Shown in pieces: positions 8,673-17,868 of a DNA stretch of 64,000 nucleotides. The stretch lies in NCBI RefSeq assembly GCF_017355915.2, contig NZ_JAFEUV020000011.1:156637-220636 (forward strand). Reading direction: 5' to 3'. This stretch comes from Telluribacter roseus. Lineage in GTDB: Bacteria; Bacteroidota; Bacteroidia; Cytophagales; Spirosomataceae. The position numbers and the translations under genes are program-made. Position 1 is the first letter of the stretch. The number at the start of each line of letters is the position of its first letter. Below the pieces are notes generated by a model. The model was not told the DNA's origin, did no database searches, and worked only from the letters and a program-made list of their open reading frames with translations.

Positions 8673-11285
8673 ATGCATACACTAGAATTTGAGTATTTAG
8701 AACAATCCACTGATGCCTTTTTGCTCTGTCATCATCGTATTCAAAAAGATGTTAACACCTTTGAGGTGATCTGGCTAAATACTCAGGCTAAATCAGTTCT
8801 TGGCTGGATAGGCTATGTACCCACTCCAATGGAGCAGGTTATCCCCTCAGCAGAGCTGCGGAAAGCCCTCCATCAGGCTGTAATAAATAACCAAAAACAA
8901 TCAGGTGTATTAAAAGGAATGCCTGACTCTGTTTCAGGAAAGGTTCTTACTTTTGAAGTAACTGCTCTTTCTACGGCCCTGCTGGTGCAACTAAAGCAAG
9001 ATGAACCACAAACTAAATTTCATCAGGCCCTGGGCGAGCAGCTGCTCACTACTCCTCATACGGGAGTGGTGGCTATGGAAGCGGTACGAAATCGACAAGG
9101 GCAGGTAGAGGATCTTAGAGTACTCTTCCTCAAGCAGACCTCTTTCAACCATCCATTTCTGGATGGTCGGGTTCAGGTAGGGGATTACCTTTCCCGATGC
9201 TACCCTAGCATAAAGGGGGAGGAACTGTTCAGCCATCTGATAGACGTAACTGAGACAGGAACGCCCTCATTTTTAGAAGAGCAGCCTCCTGGGATAGATC
9301 AGACCTTCCAGCTGGCTCTCACCAGGTTTGGGGATGGGGTGCTGGTTACCTACTACGATCAGACGGCAAAACAGCGGACTGAAAGAAGGCCAAATCTCCA
9401 GTCGCAGGTACTGCAACAACTGATAGATTGCAGCCAGGATATCATTGTACTATGGGAGCCGGTGTTTGATGATGAAGGGAATACTATCGATTTGAAAGCT
9501 GCTCAATTCAACAAAGCAGCACTTTGTGATGGCTTCTTTACGGAAGATGATTATCTGTATGGCACTCTTACTCAGATGTCGGCCGGAGCCAAAGAGTTTA
9601 TTCCGCAGTATGCCCAGGTACTTCAAACCGGTATCCCCCTAAGAGTGGAAAGGCATAACAGAAGGGGAGGTAAAGACCTCTGGACGGATCTTTCCGTTAA
9701 CAAATTAGAGGATAAGCTACTGATGTTCGTCCGGGATATTACCAAACACAAACAGGCTTCTCTGGAGGTGGAAGAGCAGAATCATCTGCTGGAAAGCATC
9801 CTCAACAGTACCGAAAACTACAAACTTGTCACCGAAGCCATTCGGGATGATTCCGGCCTTGTGATTGACTTTCGGATAACCAAAGGGAATAAGGGCACGA
9901 TAGATACCCTACAAAAGCTGTTTGGATTTAACGCAATAGGCTGTACCATCAAGCAACTGGTGGGGGAAAAAGGCAAACTATTTGGGCAGGCCATTCAAGT
10001 ACTGGAAACAGGTCAGCCTTACATCAAGGATAGATGGCATAACCGCTTAACGGACCGGTGGTATAAGTTCACTATGCATAAGCTCAATAACGGAGTTGTC
10101 GTCACCTATGTAGATATAACAGCCGTTCAAAATGCCTTGCTTGATGTCCAGCATCAGAAAGAGCTGATAGAGGGGGTATTGGATAGCTCCATTAACGGAA
10201 TACTGGCAATGGAAGTGGTCAGGAATGCCTATGGCACCATTGAAGACTTTAAAATTGTATTGGCTAATAAGCCGGCCGAAGCCTATACATTCCTTACCAA
10301 TGCGGAGCTGGTCGGAAGAATGTACCTGTCTCTGTTTCCCACTGCCCGGGAGGTAGGCTTCTTCGATAGGATGAAACAGGCCGTAGAGGAGAGCATCCCG
10401 TTTCGGGTCGAAACGTCTTTTCCTTCTCCCAAACTGAACACCACTCGATGGTTCACCATGTCTTTAACACAGACAGGCAGGGGCCTGGTCATTCTCACCT
10501 TTATGGAAACTACTGACCAGGTACTCATGCGGCAAAAACAGGAACTACTTCTGGAGGAACTAAGACAGTCCAACAAAGACCTGGAGCAATTTGCCTATGT
10601 AGCTTCTCACGATTTACAGGAACCAGCGCGTAAGATCAGTTCTTTCTCAAATCTGGTGGTGAAGCAGTATGCACAGGTACTACCACCGGCCGGAGTCGAC
10701 TTACTCCAAAGAATGCAGTCGGCCAGTATACGGATGCAGGATCTGATAGATGGGCTGCTAACCTACTCCCAGTTTTCTACTCAGAAGGAGCCACATCAGC
10801 CGGTCTCCTTGCCTATGCTCGTGCAGCACATCCTGTCAGACCTTGAAAGCAGGATTGACGAGAAAAAGGCGGATATACATGTAGCTGAACTGCCCCAAAT
10901 ACAAGGAAACCCTATTCAACTCCGGCAACTGTTCCAGAACCTGATCAGCAATGCCTTAAAGTTTTGCCATCCTGATAGACCTCCACAAATCACGATCGAG
11001 TCAGAGCAGGCAACGCCGGAAGAAATCATGCAGTCCGGACTGGATATAGAGGATAAGTATCTGGCCATTCGGGTAAAGGATAATGGTATTGGAATGGAGC
11101 AGGCTCATGAGAAAAAGATCTTTGAGCTGTTTACCCGCCTGCACGGCCGGAGCCAGTATCCGGGGACTGGACTGGGACTGTCTATCTGCAAAAAGGTGGC
11201 CGAGCTGCATGGAGGTACTATCTCAGTGACCAGCACACCTGGTACAGGAAGTACTTTTATTGTTTTATTACCTGCTCTCACCTAA
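8673..11285 (+). CDS. PAS-domain sensor histidine kinase
   Basis: This 870-residue cytoplasmic kinase has no membrane segments. Several PAS-like sensor modules occupy residues 1-620 (for example the repeats beginning DIIVLWEPVF, LESILNSTENYKL and IEGVLDSSINGILAMEV). A HisKA domain follows with H-box ASHDLQEPARKI (His about residue 645), and then a complete ATPase domain with N-box LISNALKF, G1 DNGIGM and G2 GTGLGLSI. It lacks a receiver domain, and no response regulator is adjacent, so it is an orphan kinase whose partner must be elsewhere. Compared with the broken kinase at the left edge it shows what the intact DHp-CA junction looks like (RMQDLIDGLLTYSQF). The signal is unknown. Confidence 0.92.
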   Translation: MHTLEFEYLEQSTDAFLLCHHRIQKDVNTFEVIWLNTQAKSVLGWIGYVPTPMEQVIPSAELRKALHQAVINNQKQSGVLKGMPDSVSGKVLTFEVTALSTALLVQLKQDEPQTKFHQALGEQLLTTPHTGVVAMEAVRNRQGQVEDLRVLFLKQTSFNHPFLDGRVQVGDYLSRCYPSIKGEELFSHLIDVTETGTPSFLEEQPPGIDQTFQLALTRFGDGVLVTYYDQTAKQRTERRPNLQSQVLQQLIDCSQDIIVLWEPVFDDEGNTIDLKAAQFNKAALCDGFFTEDDYLYGTLTQMSAGAKEFIPQYAQVLQTGIPLRVERHNRRGGKDLWTDLSVNKLEDKLLMFVRDITKHKQASLEVEEQNHLLESILNSTENYKLVTEAIRDDSGLVIDFRITKGNKGTIDTLQKLFGFNAIGCTIKQLVGEKGKLFGQAIQVLETGQPYIKDRWHNRLTDRWYKFTMHKLNNGVVVTYVDITAVQNALLDVQHQKELIEGVLDSSINGILAMEVVRNAYGTIEDFKIVLANKPAEAYTFLTNAELVGRMYLSLFPTAREVGFFDRMKQAVEESIPFRVETSFPSPKLNTTRWFTMSLTQTGRGLVILTFMETTDQVLMRQKQELLLEELRQSNKDLEQFAYVASHDLQEPARKISSFSNLVVKQYAQVLPPAGVDLLQRMQSASIRMQDLIDGLLTYSQFSTQKEPHQPVSLPMLVQHILSDLESRIDEKKADIHVAELPQIQGNPIQLRQLFQNLISNALKFCHPDRPPQITIESEQATPEEIMQSGLDIEDKYLAIRVKDNGIGMEQAHEKKIFELFTRLHGRSQYPGTGLGLSICKKVAELHGGTISVTSTPGTGSTFIVLLPALT

Positions 11286-11325
11286 TATTTACCTTTTTTC
11301 TTGGTTGTAGCCATCAGTCTTAATT

Positions 11326-11354
11326 TCTACTTCTGTTAATTGAACAGAAGTAGA
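11326..11354 (+). terminator. Hairpin after kinase gene, candidate terminator
   Basis: A perfect 12-base inverted repeat (TCTACTTCTGTT, loop AATTG, AACAGAAGTAGA) begins about 40 bases after the kinase stop codon. There is no T-tract, so termination is plausible but not proved. Confidence 0.45.
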
Positions 11355-11466
11355 CTCTACAGCTTCTTCTTCAGCAGAAGGTACGATGTTTATAGCTTCT
11401 ACCTCATAATCTGACTGATACAACCAGACTAGTGTCGTACACGAACTACTTACTAACTACATCACT

Positions 11467-12008
11467 ATGTCCACAACGACCTACTCCGACGATATGCCTC
11501 ATATGGCGGGCATCGTCAAACGCAATATCGAAGCCCTCCTTAACCTCCGTAAGGAGGAGGAAGCCCAAAAGACATCTGAAGAGAAACCGCGGACAACATT
11601 ACTGCCTTCACCGGCAACATGCTGTTTGTATATATACATCTGGCGGTATTTGGGCTGTGGATCATCTGGAATCTAGGCTGGCTTGGTCATAAGCCATTTG
11701 AAGAGTCGTTTGTGGTTCTAGCCATGTTTGCCTCAGTGGAGGCAATCTTTCTGTCGACCTTTGTATTGATAAGCTAGAATCGTATGGCCAAACAAGCCGA
11801 TAAAAGAGCCGAGCTCGATCTGCAGGTGAGCTTGCTGGCGGAACACTAGATTACCCGCCTGATTGTGCTTGTAACCGCCATTGCCAAAAACATGAATATT
11901 GAAGATACCAACGACAAGGAACTGGAAGAACTAGCCAAAGATGTACATCCCGAGAAAGTTCTGGACACCATGGAAAATCAATCAGCACAGGCCAGCGATA
12001 AGGATTGA
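11467..12008 (+). pseudogene. DUF1003 membrane protein, decayed (one frameshift, two in-frame TAG codons)
   Basis: The first 40 codons from the ATG at 11467 (HMAGIVKRNIEALLNLR) match the start of DUF1003 proteins. At about 11587 one base is missing and the homology continues in another frame as ADNITAFTGNMLFVY and VFGLWIIWNLGWLG, then ASVEAIFLSTFVLIS. A TAG at 11775-11777 stands where the family has Gln in the motif SQNRM, and a second TAG at 11847-11849 follows AEH, where the family usually has Glu. The frame then reads TRLIVLVTAIAKNMNI and KVLDTMENQ to TGA at 12006. Two transmembrane helices are still legible. The protein family is of unknown function. Three independent lesions make it a genuine pseudogene, not a base-calling artefact. 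Confidence 0.9.
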
Positions 12009-12221
12009 GTGGATCAGGACACAGTAGTACCGGATCACTTTTCCTCTGTCATCCGTTACACTCATCCAGATCCAAAGACTAAGCGAATGTAAGTGCTGTT
12101 TCTGACAACATTACCTTCTTACGCCGGTTATTAAAAGGAATGAACTATTACGGGTAATTAAAGTTGTGAATCTGTAAGTCAATGTCCCCATTATATCTAT
12201 TACATATAATTGATCGAGGTT

Positions 12222-12833
12222 ATGGAAGAAAAGAATCAATCAGGTATTATCCCTGATAATTATACAGGAAGAATTATCGACACAACCAGTAAGGTAGAAT
12301 GCAGGAGCATAGAAGAGGCCCGGGCCTTTTTTGATGTAGTGAAGCAAAGACTACTGAATGTTAATGCCTGGAACGACTACGCCGGGGCGGCCACCGCTAA
12401 ATTTCAGGTAGTCGATAAAGAGGGCAATGAAGTAACACGGCACGTTACGCAGGGTGATTTTTTCAAAATCAACATACCTGGTCCCGGTTCCATATCCGGA
12501 GAGGGCTACGACTGGGTACGCGTTGAAGAAGTAAGGATAGTCGCAGAGGGCGAGGTGGAAAGTGTGGGGATTAGAGTAAGACCCACTTCTAATCCGCAGA
12601 ATGATGACGATCAAATCCACCACTTCTATTCCGAAGAGTCAACCAGTAACTTTACCGTTACCAGAGAAGGCCAGCTAATCACAGTCGGCATCTATGACCG
12701 CAATACAAAACCTAATGTCGAGAGTGAAGGCATTCTGGAAAAAGCAAGAGATATACTAGTAGGCCTGGGAGCTGTTACTGGTTTCTCAAAATATCAATGG
12801 CAGAAACTGGCGGATGGTTTGTTACAACCCTAG
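12222..12833 (+). CDS. Hypothetical protein, soluble
   Basis: I do not recognise this 203-residue protein. I take the ATG at 12222 (MEEKNQSG); a TTG at 12210 would add four residues. It is acidic, has no signal peptide or membrane helix, and its middle part is rich in short beta-type segments (ATAKFQVVDKEGNEV, VESVGIRVRP), so a beta-sandwich fold is possible. The C-terminal 40 residues look helical. A strong hairpin follows at 12898. The gene is monocistronic as far as the sequence shows, lying after the DUF1003 pseudogene and convergent with the small membrane-protein gene at 13007. Coding character is supported by length and amino-acid composition, not by homology. Confidence 0.7.
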   Translation: MEEKNQSGIIPDNYTGRIIDTTSKVECRSIEEARAFFDVVKQRLLNVNAWNDYAGAATAKFQVVDKEGNEVTRHVTQGDFFKINIPGPGSISGEGYDWVRVEEVRIVAEGEVESVGIRVRPTSNPQNDDDQIHHFYSEESTSNFTVTREGQLITVGIYDRNTKPNVESEGILEKARDILVGLGAVTGFSKYQWQKLADGLLQP

Positions 12834-12897
12834 GCCTTGCTTTACCAATACATATACCTGAAAGAGCGAAGGGTTTAACCATTTGGTGTCAGATCTT

Positions 12898-12946
12898 TAT
12901 GAACAAACCCCCTCCCTGGTACTACCAGGGAGGGGGTTTGTTCATA
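12898..12946 (+). terminator. Very strong hairpin terminator between convergent genes
   Basis: A perfect inverted repeat with 24-base arms and a single central base: 12898-12921 pairs with 12923-12946, core CCCCCTCCCTGG. It follows the gene ending at 12833 and is trailed by CTTGTTATTTTCTC. It can serve both strands. Confidence 0.8.
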
Positions 12947-13006
12947 CTTGTTATTTTCTCTAGCCGTTATGCTCTAAAATCATTGGGCAAGGGAATCACT
13001 ACCTAC

Positions 13007-13255
13007 TTATTGGTTAAAAGAAGGCGTTGTCTCCAATGAGGAATCTTCTGTATTTCTAATTTCATTCACCTTAACCTCATTATCGGGTAATGACCCACTC
13101 CTCACATCAATCTTTTTGGTAATCAAACGATCACACGGATTGGCACCCTGTAATTGACATTCCCACAAGGCAGCTAACAGTACTAATCCAAAGAATAACA
13201 AGCCAATTATTTTCCAGATGTGGAGATCCTTATCTACTGGAGGCACTTTTTTCAT
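13007..13255 (-). CDS. Small single-pass membrane protein, hypothetical
   Basis: The 82-residue product begins MKKVPPVDKDLHIWK and has one strongly hydrophobic helix (about residues 15-31, IIGLLFFGLVLLAALWE), followed by a polar tail with two cysteines. The short basic N-terminus before the helix suggests either an uncleaved anchor or a type II topology with the tail in the periplasm. I recognise no family. It is convergent with the gene ending at 12833 and codirectional with the gene at 13328-13933, 72 bases away, so the two may be co-transcribed. The gene call rests on the well-formed anchor segment and clean start. Confidence 0.5.
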   Translation of the reverse strand: MKKVPPVDKDLHIWKIIGLLFFGLVLLAALWECQLQGANPCDRLITKKIDVRSGSLPDNEVKVNEIRNTEDSSLETTPSFNQ

Positions 13256-13327
13256 TTACTAAGGTGTAACTAATGTTAAATTATCGTGAGCATTGTGCAT
13301 AGTGCTAGGCAGACAGGCAGTGCCTTC

Positions 13328-13933
13328 TTACTTGACACCGGCTCCCATCATAGCATTGAAGGTCCGGACTAGACGGGCCCCCGGACGTACATCCTTCGTC
13401 TGCAGGTACAGTGCCAGTTTGGCAACCATAACTACCTGGTGTACAAAATCAGTTTTGAACTCAAGATCCCCGTAGGTGTCTGCCATGATCGGGGAATTGA
13501 TATGATTATGAAATGAGGTAAGAGAAGTACTACCTAGTACGGCATTTGCCCAATAATAAACGCAGACATACCTTTTCTCGGGCAGGGAGATTCCATAGCA
13601 TTCCAGCATTTCGCGAAGGTGTGTCCGATGCACTCCAAGATTCAAGGCCAGTACATCATCTACTTTATCAAAGTACGCTTTAATTGAGGGCCATACCTGA
13701 CTGATGGGCGGATATTCGGAGCTGTTTGCATTATAGCTGCGGGAATACTTAAAACTTACTTTTTCGTAAATAGTCCCTTTTTTAACATACGCTAAACCAA
13801 TTTCATCTGAATGCACAGAAATGACCAGAAAGCTTTCACTCTTTGTTGAAAAATGTATCATAAAGAACAGATAGAGGATATTTTCAATTTCGGACACATA
13901 GAGATTCACTATGGAATGCTGCTCTGCATCCAA
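13328..13933 (-). CDS. Hypothetical protein
   Basis: A 201-residue protein of no family I recognise. The start used is MDAEQHSIVN at 13933; an internal Met (MIHFSTKSESF, about residue 25) is an alternative. The sequence is mixed alpha/beta with no signal peptide and no clear membrane helix. A patch around residues 88-125 (DDVLALNLGVHRTHLREMLECYGISLPEK) is helical. It lies upstream of the small membrane-protein gene on the same strand. The 706 bases upstream contain no other gene, so it is likely the first gene of its unit. Confidence 0.6.
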   Translation of the reverse strand: MDAEQHSIVNLYVSEIENILYLFFMIHFSTKSESFLVISVHSDEIGLAYVKKGTIYEKVSFKYSRSYNANSSEYPPISQVWPSIKAYFDKVDDVLALNLGVHRTHLREMLECYGISLPEKRYVCVYYWANAVLGSTSLTSFHNHINSPIMADTYGDLEFKTDFVHQVVMVAKLALYLQTKDVRPGARLVRTFNAMMGAGVK

Positions 13934-14639
13934 AAAATAATTACTTGAATGAATTTAGGTTTGGTAGTAAACAGGCAATTCAGATAGTTCGTAGCCTACC
14001 GACACTACTATCAGAGAAGAATACACCCATTAAGGGTTCAGGTGGAGCTTTGGGACAATTTGAAGTAACAAGCTTTTTCATGTGGAGGGTATTATTTAGT
14101 GAGTAATCGGGTTAACACTTTGTACTAATGACACCATTACTTCCGGTGACGAGGTAGTTTACTTCCTTGCTTGCACGTTTCAGCCCAGATTGTAACTGTA
14201 GTAACTGTGTATGTATATACGTTTTCAACAGACTAAACCTGCACTTCCCTCCATTCAACTTCCTGTACCGATTTTAAATCAATTATCAAGCCAAGCCTGT
14301 TGTTAAATTGGCTTTTACTAATTTTGCAACATACTTTAATGGTTATGTTCAATAGTATTTTTATTGTATTAATCAAAGTTAGCTAATTAACTTAAGGTTA
14401 ATTTTATAGCACACGTTTTACGTATACGTTTTCCCAATCCAGGTATACCATTACATATAATCATAGGGCATAATAAATAGTAATAGCAGGTATTCAATTT
14501 AGTTTCCGTTTTTTGGGTAGTAAAAAATAATGACGTGTTATTTTCTGAACCATTTTGAAAGGAACCTGGTAAAATAAGTAACCCATTTTTATTAAAGATT
14601 AATTTTTCTAGCGGTCCTAGCAGACTCTATAAAGCAACC
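13934..14639. other. AT-rich intergenic region of 706 bases
   Basis: This region lies between divergent genes and becomes very AT-rich after about 14270. I find no open frame with coding character, no long inverted repeat and no RNA gene. It presumably carries the promoters of the genes at 13933 (minus) and 14640 (plus). The short tandem-like string around 14192-14210 (TGTAACTGTAGTAACTGTG) is the only repetition I noticed. Confidence 0.5.
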
Positions 14640-15224
14640 ATGAGGAACAAAATAAAGAGGCAAGTGCGAGTAGCCCGGTATGTATTTTACAAAGAAACAC
14701 TGATTGATTCGAGAGAGCATTTCTGGACTTTTATAGGATCTTTTACCGGAATAGGGCTTATTGGCTACCTCAGCAGTTTATACTTTACCTCTAATGACAA
14801 CCTTTTCCTGATTGGTTCATTTGGAGCATCATCGGTACTGATTTATGGTAGTATCAATAGCCCCCTGGCTCAGCCCCGTAATCTGATAGGCGGCCATGTA
14901 CTCAGTGCCATCATAGGAGTGACTATTCACAAATTATTCCCCCATGAAGCGTGGCTCTGTTCCGCTCTGGCTGTTTCCCTGTCCATTGTAGTCATGCAAG
15001 CTACCAAAACCCTGCATCCCCCCGGAGGAGCCACAGCCTTGATCGCCACCATTGGATCAGAGAAGATCAAAAGCCTGGGATATGTGTATGTACTTAGTCC
15101 GGTTCTTACAGGAGTTCTGATTCTGCTGATGGTAGCTCTTATTTTTAATAATGCAACCTCGCACCGGAGTTATCCCAAAAACAAGAACTGGTACAAAAGG
15201 TGGATGCCGAAGTATAACAGATAA
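14640..15224 (+). CDS. HPP-family integral membrane protein
   Basis: The 194-residue protein carries the family-defining motif LHPPGGATAL at about residues 125-134 and four to five hydrophobic helices (about 35-55, 60-75, 105-118, 145-165). HPP proteins sit in the inner membrane; plastid and cyanobacterial members have been linked to nitrite transport, but bacterial ones are mostly uncharacterised, so I give no substrate. N-terminus MRNKIKRQVRVARYVFYKE is basic and cytoplasmic. The gene is monocistronic and ends just before a strong bidirectional terminator. Confidence 0.88.
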   Translation: MRNKIKRQVRVARYVFYKETLIDSREHFWTFIGSFTGIGLIGYLSSLYFTSNDNLFLIGSFGASSVLIYGSINSPLAQPRNLIGGHVLSAIIGVTIHKLFPHEAWLCSALAVSLSIVVMQATKTLHPPGGATALIATIGSEKIKSLGYVYVLSPVLTGVLILLMVALIFNNATSHRSYPKNKNWYKRWMPKYNR

Positions 15225-15242
15225 TATCAAATATATCTATAG

Positions 15243-15282
15243 CCCAAAGAGCTACTCCGGTTGGAGTAGCTCTTTGGGTTTT
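15243..15282 (+). terminator. Rho-independent terminator between convergent genes
   Basis: A perfect 16-base stem (CCCAAAGAGCTACTCC at 15243-15258 with 15263-15278), GGTT loop and a trailing TTTT. It follows the HPP gene and lies 18 bases before the stop codon of the convergent alpha-galactosidase gene. Confidence 0.88.
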
Positions 15283-15300
15283 GTAAGTATATCAACAAGG

Positions 15301-17541
15301 TTACTTCGCCTCCGTTACTTCCAGAATTACACTGGCCCGACGTGCATTTACCCCCGGATTAAATCCGATGGTCATGAGGTAGTCGCCTGAGTAGCTTGTG
15401 TCGCCGGTAATGGATGACTTAGTACCCGGATACAGGTTTATTTCCTTTACCCGGTACTTCTTATCCGGATCAAGGCCATTCAATTTTATGGGTGAAAGGG
15501 TACCAGCTCCGTACCGGTTTGATACCAGGTAGTTGAACATAACCGCTCTGTCACGGCTGTCATTCACGTACATGAGTGAAGCATAATCATTATCACGCGG
15601 ACTGGCCAATCGGTACAGGTCGCCATGCCATACAACATCATTGATGGTTTTGTAGGTACTTACCGCATTCTGACAAAATTCCAGATCTTTTTGATTCAGC
15701 TCACTTACCACAATATCAAAGCCTAGTTTACCCATCATAGCTACATCCGTCCGGAACTTGATAGGCTGCTTGCCCCAGTCCGTAACGTGGTTGTCGTGGG
15801 TAATGGCGGGGAAGAAGTAGGAGTACTCCCACTGTATAAAAATCCGCTCGAGGGGATCGGTATTATCACTCAGCCAGAACTCGGTAAAGTACTTCAGAGC
15901 CGCGTAGTCAACCCGGCCACCACCACCGGAGCAGAGCATCATGGGGAGGTCGGGGTACTTGGCCCGGAAGCGTTCAAGTACCTTGTATAGTCCTCGAACG
16001 TACTCTACGTACAGGTGCGATTGCTTGTCTTTGAGGTACTGCGAATGCGCATTATAGATCACCGCGTTACAATCCCACTTGAAGAAAGCCACATTGGGAT
16101 TTTTGGTCATGATATTATCCAGTACTCCGAATACAAAGTCCTGTACCTGCGGATTGCTCAGATCCAGCACCAGCTGGTTGCGGTACAGATGTTCGGGCCG
16201 GTTGGGCTGGCGTATAACCCACTCCGGATGTTTTTCGTACAATTCGCTCTTTGGGTTTACCATCTCGGGCTCTACCCATATTCCAAACTTCACCTGGTTG
16301 TTCTGTGCTTCCTTGACCAGGTAACCGATCCCATGCGGGAGTTTCTGTACGTTCTCCTGCCAGTCACCCAGGCCAGCGTTATCACCATTGCGCGGGTACT
16401 TGTTGCCAAACCAGCCATCATCCAGCAGGAACATATCTACGCCCAGCTTTTTAGTATCCTTGATGAGTTCAGCCAGCTTGGTTTCGTTGAAGTCAAAGTA
16501 GGTAGCCTCCCAGTTGTTCAGAAGCGTCAGTCGTGAACCATTGCCCTGCATGACGCGGTACTTGCGCGCCCAGCGGTGCATGTTACGGCTGGCATCACCC
16601 TTACCCTTATCCGAGTAGGTATATACAAAAAGGGCGGTAGTAAACTCATGCCCTTTCCCGAGTACATATTCGGACGCAAATGGATTGATACCGGCTATCA
16701 CACGGAGGTTATTCAGGGGGTCCACCTCCAGGTCAACCCGGAAGTTACCCGACCACTCAACCGATCCGTATAGTACCCGGCCTTCGTCTTCGGAAGCAGG
16801 TTTATCCAGCGAAACCATGAAGGTAGGTGGCTGATAGAGATTGGCGCGAGTCCCCAGCTTGGAATCCAGTACCTTGATACCCGAAGTCAGGCGTATCTCT
16901 TCGGGCTGCATCTCCTTGGCCCAGTCGCCGTGGTAATGGTTTAGGTAGTAATCCTTAGCCGACACGTAGAGGTTGGCCGAGGCGTATTTATGCAGCGTCA
17001 CGTTGCCCTTCTCATTGTTTTTAATCACCGACCACTGCTCGATCACATCCTCCTCCGCGTATACCTTAATGAAAAGGGTCACATCCAGGGCATAGGCCGG
17101 ATCACGAAGCAGGATGCTGGTGGTAGATACATTGTTATCGGTTTTCTGTACACTATGGCTTACGTACTGAAGATCCAGGGAGGTGTTGCCGTCGGTATGC
17201 GTTACCCGAATGGCCGGCTCAACCAGGTTACGCGAGCCACTGGGGGTATAGACGGAGTTAAGAATACCTGAATAATCATCCCCGCGACGCGACATAGCGG
17301 GAGCATGCAGGTACTCAGAGCTATTCTTCAGCTTAGTACCAAAATGAATAATGCCTACCCGCTTATCATTCCCCACCTGCAGGGCCAGCCCATAGCGCTT
17401 CGTTTCGATGGGAATGACCGAAGTAGGTTGAGCAAAAGCGGTACCTGCGAGTGACGTAATCATTAGGATCAACAACCATTTGAACGTGTGTCTGACTTTC
17501 CTCAATGAAAGCCTGCCTGATATACTATACATTCCAAACAA
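15301..17541 (-). CDS. Secreted alpha-galactosidase, glycoside hydrolase family 36
   Basis: The enzyme removes alpha-linked galactose from oligosaccharides such as raffinose, melibiose or galactomannan side chains by a retaining mechanism. The 746-residue protein starts with a signal peptide (about residues 1-38, FKWLLILMITSLAGTAFAQ), so it acts in the periplasm or outside. It has the GH36 N-terminal sandwich, then the TIM barrel with LLDDGWFG, the nucleophile motif KWDCN (Asp about 490) and the acid/base motif SDNTD (Asp about 559), a spacing normal for the family. The start at 17541 could instead be the ATG at 17532. It is on the same strand as the susC/susD/FG-GAP block, separated by 327 bases that include a sigma-factor stump, and probably belongs functionally with it. 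Confidence 0.93.
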   Translation of the reverse strand: MFGMYSISGRLSLRKVRHTFKWLLILMITSLAGTAFAQPTSVIPIETKRYGLALQVGNDKRVGIIHFGTKLKNSSEYLHAPAMSRRGDDYSGILNSVYTPSGSRNLVEPAIRVTHTDGNTSLDLQYVSHSVQKTDNNVSTTSILLRDPAYALDVTLFIKVYAEEDVIEQWSVIKNNEKGNVTLHKYASANLYVSAKDYYLNHYHGDWAKEMQPEEIRLTSGIKVLDSKLGTRANLYQPPTFMVSLDKPASEDEGRVLYGSVEWSGNFRVDLEVDPLNNLRVIAGINPFASEYVLGKGHEFTTALFVYTYSDKGKGDASRNMHRWARKYRVMQGNGSRLTLLNNWEATYFDFNETKLAELIKDTKKLGVDMFLLDDGWFGNKYPRNGDNAGLGDWQENVQKLPHGIGYLVKEAQNNQVKFGIWVEPEMVNPKSELYEKHPEWVIRQPNRPEHLYRNQLVLDLSNPQVQDFVFGVLDNIMTKNPNVAFFKWDCNAVIYNAHSQYLKDKQSHLYVEYVRGLYKVLERFRAKYPDLPMMLCSGGGGRVDYAALKYFTEFWLSDNTDPLERIFIQWEYSYFFPAITHDNHVTDWGKQPIKFRTDVAMMGKLGFDIVVSELNQKDLEFCQNAVSTYKTINDVVWHGDLYRLASPRDNDYASLMYVNDSRDRAVMFNYLVSNRYGAGTLSPIKLNGLDPDKKYRVKEINLYPGTKSSITGDTSYSGDYLMTIGFNPGVNARRASVILEVTEAK

Positions 17542-17680
17542 GATTAAGTGGGTTTATACCCCGGAGTTTACAAAGTAAAATTCCTGCAATTTAACGGATT
17601 GTTTAGAAAGAGTAGCGGGTGGGGCATCAGTACGATCTAATATTGAAGCCATATTCTCACCTGGGATAGTAGGGCATAAC

Positions 17681-17866
17681 GATGAACAAGAAGCCCTCTC
17701 CAAGCTGCCTCCCCGCACCCAGCAGGCTTACTACCTGAACCGGGAGCAGGGTATGACCTACGGAAAAGTAGCCGAACAGTTGGGTACTTCCATCAAAACC
17801 GTGGAGGTACAGATTGCCCGGGCTCTATCCATCCTGCGCCATGAGCTGGTGAGCTTTATGCACTAA
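17681..17866 (+). pseudogene. C-terminal stump of an ECF sigma factor (region 4 only)
   Basis: The plus strand between two minus-strand genes reads EALSKLPPRTQQAYYLNREQG, then MTYGKVAEQLGTSIKTVEVQI and ARALSILRHELVSFMH to a TAA at 17864-17866. This is a good sigma-70 region 4 helix-turn-helix of the Bacteroidota ECF type (LPPRTQQ, SIKTVE). There is no region 2, and the frame upstream (17582-17680) has no homology. The remnant ends two bases before the stop codon of the convergent FG-GAP gene. ECF factors of this group often control neighbouring susC/susD genes, so the locus may have lost its regulator. Confidence 0.8.
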
Positions 17867-17868
17867 CA

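Noticed and set aside
2509..11849. Genetic-code recoding of TAG in this organism
   Set aside because: Several intact genes in the window end in TAG, and both affected genes also carry frameshifts, so ordinary gene decay explains the data better.
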